Source: Psychrobacillus sp044762855
GTDB lineage: Bacteria > Bacillota > Bacilli > Bacillales_A > Planococcaceae
Direction of reading: 5' to 3'
Length of the DNA stretch: 64,000 nucleotides
Assembly (NCBI RefSeq): GCF_044762855.1
Contig: NZ_JBIWFB010000013.1
Location: 1-64,000, forward strand
Every line of letters begins with the position of its first letter. Within the stretch, counting starts at the first letter, position 1. Positions 61,612 to 64,000 of the stretch are shown piece after piece. The notes below the pieces were generated by a model. The model made no database searches. It was not told the origin of the DNA and saw nothing but the letters and a program-made list of their open reading frames with translations. A program made the translations under genes and the position numbers.

Positions 61612-62385
61612 CTAAATAACGGTTTCTTCCCCAATATAAGCTCGAATTACATCCGGATTTTTCTGTATGTCTTCCGGAGTACCAAATCCAATTCGTTTTC
61701 CAAAATCTAAAACCGCAATATGATCGGATAAATTCATCACGATACCTAAATCATGCTCGATTAATACAACCGTGATATCCATTACCTCATGCATATCTAA
61801 TATAAAACGAGCCATTAAGTCTTTTTCTGAATTGTTCATCCCCGCCATTGGTTCATCCAATAATATTAATTCCGGTCCGAGTGCTAGCGCTCTACCTACT
61901 TCCACTCGCTTCTGTAATCCGTAAGGAAGAGTTCCAACAGGCGTATGTCGTATATCTTGCAGTTCAAGAAACTCAATAACTTCTTCCACTTTTTTGCGAT
62001 GCTCTATTTCTTCATTGGCCGCTTTACCGAAATACAATCCTCCACTTATGGCACCTGAGCGCAGTAAAGTGTGTCTTCCTAGCTTCAAATTATCTAATAC
62101 GGACATGTGAGCAAACAGTGCTATATTTTGAAAAGCCCTTGCAATCCCAAGTGTTGTTCGATGATAAGGCTTCATGTTAACTATTTCCCGTCCTTTATAA
62201 CGGATGGAACCGCTAGTTGGCTGATATAAACCGCTAATACAGTTGAGCATACTTGTTTTTCCAGCACCGTTAGGACCAATAAGTGAGAAGATCTCCCCTT
62301 TTTCTATATGATAGGTGACGTCATCTAATGCTTTTACTCCCCCAAATTGTAAAGACACGGCTTCTATCTCTAATATAGGCTCCAC
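61612..62385 (-). CDS. ABC transporter ATPase, LivG-like
   Basis: A 257-residue HAAT ATPase. Walker A GPNGAGKTSMLN, signature LPYGLQKRVEVGRALAL, Walker B LILLDEPMAGMN. It is the first gene of the operon (LivG, ligase, LivH, LivM, LivJ, LivF). GTG start after AAAGGGGAATCCTG. The gap upstream (62386-62626) has AT-rich DNA with no gene and must hold the operon promoter. Confidence 0.93.
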   Translation of the reverse strand: MEPILEIEAVSLQFGGVKALDDVTYHIEKGEIFSLIGPNGAGKTSMLNCISGLYQPTSGSIRYKGREIVNMKPYHRTTLGIARAFQNIALFAHMSVLDNLKLGRHTLLRSGAISGGLYFGKAANEEIEHRKKVEEVIEFLELQDIRHTPVGTLPYGLQKRVEVGRALALGPELILLDEPMAGMNNSEKDLMARFILDMHEVMDITVVLIEHDLGIVMNLSDHIAVLDFGKRIGFGTPEDIQKNPDVIRAYIGEETVI

Positions 62386-62626
62386 CAGGATTCCCCTTTC
62401 AAATTCAATACCTAATTTTTAATATATTCTGAATATTACTGTAGGCATAACAGCTTTGTCAATCCAGTTTATGATTCTTAAGAACTAGTATTTTGTCGAT
62501 AATTACAATAATATGCTCTTAGAATTCTGGTGATATAAGGCATATAATCTATTATATTTTTCCATTTTTATAATCTATATGATTCTCATGTAAAAATTTT
62601 TATAGGGTTATAAAATAATCTCCACG

Positions 62627-62669
62627 TAAAAAAACTCCATCTATGGCGATTCATCATAGATGGAGTTAC
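62627..62669 (-). terminator. Terminator of the YkuI-like gene
   Basis: The minus strand reads AACTCCATCTATG...CATAGATGGAGTT followed by a run of T. It lies 10 bases after a frameshifted stop (62679) but about 90 bases after the annotated stop. Confidence 0.85.
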
Positions 62670-62758
62670 TAAGATTATTTAATTTTCGACAGGAACTTCC
62701 TCATTCATTTCTCTTTCAGCAACGGAAAATAATTTTGTTTTTGTTTTAAATTTATTTT

Positions 62759-63964
62759 TTATCTGAAAATATTCCGTTTAAATAAGTAGTCATATGAAAT
62801 ATCGATGAATAAATACCCATTTGCATTCACCGGTACAGAAAAAGTACGCGTCATTTCCCCCGTGTCAATATCGCTGTACACATCAGAAAAAACACCGCTT
62901 TGATCATTACGCATAGTAATAATGGTTTTCAAAAAATATGGGCGCCAACTCCAATTTTTATTGATCGCTTCTTTTTGTATATGCCATTCGTTTTCAATAC
63001 GCATAATATTAGGAGATGTTTGAAAACCTTCTTCATCGCAAATGTAAAGACGAAAGGAATAATCATCGAGCGCACGAGCAAGTGCAAGGAGCTGCTCTGC
63101 ATCGTTACTCACAGGCTTTAAACGGTGGACGGATTTTTCTAATACATTCTGCAAAGCTTTTAACTCCTTGTAATTTTCTTCAAGAAGCCGTTTTTCTGCC
63201 GATATGAACTGCTGACATTTTTCTTTGAAACTCTCTTTCAATTGGTCGCGTGGAATCATTGCTGTATGGACATTGGCTAAATATTTTCCTTGATAATAGC
63301 GTCCTCCATTTTTCCATGCAAATTGGAGCTGATGGACACTATCGATGCCTTCAAATAACATATTTGCACCTATTCTACGTGCCATTGTACTAAGTGATGT
63401 GAATAAATCATTTTCCACGCCCCAAGACTCATAACTTAACTTGGCAATATTTAATTTCAATATGTTAGGAGATAGCATATTAATATAATCGAGATGACTT
63501 TCTGAGCCTACTTGGTTTATAGCAATTTTTATCCCGTATGTCCGGTAATAACGAAGCACATTATTCAGTTCTTTAAATGCTCCTTTAAAGTCATGCTCCG
63601 ATACGACGATAACGATACGTTCTAGCTCATCTTCTGGAATATATTGTTTAATGATATCAAAGTAACTTTCTCCATAATCGAGCACAAGTAAATTGGCATT
63701 ACACGGTAAATAAATATCATAATCCTTCGCTTCCTTCACTAATTGAGAAAGAGCAAGACTCCAAATTTTTTGCGTCACTTCCACACGGTACTCTTCAGGA
63801 ATGTCTTCATCATAGGCAAATGAATTCAAATTCACCTCATTATCGTCAACATTAAGTTTGCCAGAGATTTCATATGCAATAACTATATGCTCATCCGCAC
63901 TAAAAATTGGCTGAAAATACACTTTTAGTTTATCTAAATTCGTTAGTACTTCAATTGCATCCAT
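62759..63964 (-). CDS. EAL-domain protein, YkuI-like (possible C-terminal frameshift)
   Basis: A 401-residue protein with an EAL-like domain (about 1-245) and a YkuI-type C-terminal PAS-like domain. The domain seems degenerate: the EAL triad region is IAYEIS and the later motif GANMLFEGIDSVHQL. B. subtilis YkuI binds c-di-GMP without strong activity, so a receptor role is likely here too. Start ATG after AAGGGGGAATACGAAA. The frame ends in YLFKRNIFR, but the +1 frame continues from there for about 30 codons (TEYFQIKNKFK to EEVPVEN, stop at 62679), directly before the terminator; a single lost A in TTTAAAC would explain this. Confidence 0.85.
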   Translation of the reverse strand: MDAIEVLTNLDKLKVYFQPIFSADEHIVIAYEISGKLNVDDNEVNLNSFAYDEDIPEEYRVEVTQKIWSLALSQLVKEAKDYDIYLPCNANLLVLDYGESYFDIIKQYIPEDELERIVIVVSEHDFKGAFKELNNVLRYYRTYGIKIAINQVGSESHLDYINMLSPNILKLNIAKLSYESWGVENDLFTSLSTMARRIGANMLFEGIDSVHQLQFAWKNGGRYYQGKYLANVHTAMIPRDQLKESFKEKCQQFISAEKRLLEENYKELKALQNVLEKSVHRLKPVSNDAEQLLALARALDDYSFRLYICDEEGFQTSPNIMRIENEWHIQKEAINKNWSWRPYFLKTIITMRNDQSGVFSDVYSDIDTGEMTRTFSVPVNANGYLFIDISYDYLFKRNIFR

Positions 63965-64000
63965 TTTCGTATTCCCCCTTAAAACTTCAAACGATTTCAT

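Overview
The window is AT-rich chromosomal DNA from an endospore-forming, low-GC Gram-positive bacterium of the order Bacillales. The gene content suggests a Psychrobacillus/Lysinibacillus-like member of the Planococcaceae (Caryophanaceae), but this is inferred from gene content and 16S-type sequence, not from a search. The spore-related evidence is a YhcN/YlaJ spore lipoprotein behind a consensus sigma-G promoter, a CotY/CotZ-type coat protein, a YheC/YheD-type protein and a YyaC homologue. Starts are often TTG or GTG behind strong AGGAGG-like ribosome binding sites. Layout: 1-271 holds the 5' end of a 16S rRNA gene (minus strand) and its promoter. 272-6011 holds intergenic DNA, a spore lipoprotein, a YqjF-like protein, a beta-propeller/TPR-like protein and a secreted triple NlpC/P60 protein with a WalR-type box upstream. 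6073-14486 is the most unusual part: two stand-alone MurF-like ligases, two stand-alone amino-acid-ligase-type ATP-grasp enzymes, one fusion of a YheC/YheD ATP-grasp to a Mur-ligase core, and a CotZ-like spore coat gene. Several of these genes have sigma-K-like -10 boxes. This looks like an undescribed ATP-dependent amide-ligase system tied to the spore surface. 14634-18690 is a drug/metabolite transporter, two small genes and an esterase enclosed by inverted copies of a composite repeat; further copies lie near 21.7 kb and 53.9-54.6 kb. 18813-24313 holds an M20 amidohydrolase/MFS pair and an AraC-GH39 regulator. A T-box leader then controls a branched-chain amino acid carrier (brnQ). 26225-35315 is a tellurium/stress (Ter) locus: a perfect sigma-W-type promoter, three TerD proteins, TelA and the Ter-associated biosynthetic module (CitE-like lyase, two phosphoribosyltransferase-type proteins, HAD phosphatase, YceG). 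35388-42390 holds an MFS exporter, an S51 peptidase, a YIP1 protein and a YkoGH-like two-component system with two PepSY proteins. 42460-48197 is an abgT-abgA-abgB-like operon with a divergent HTH regulator. 48271-53664 holds a SIMPL protein, YyaC, a citrate-type transporter and a CitST-type two-component system. 54712-64000 holds a LysM-3D wall protein, a six-gene branched-chain-type ABC transporter operon containing an acyl-CoA ligase, and a YkuI-like EAL protein that may be frameshifted near its C-terminus. No CRISPR array, intact insertion sequence, prophage or tRNA gene was recognised.
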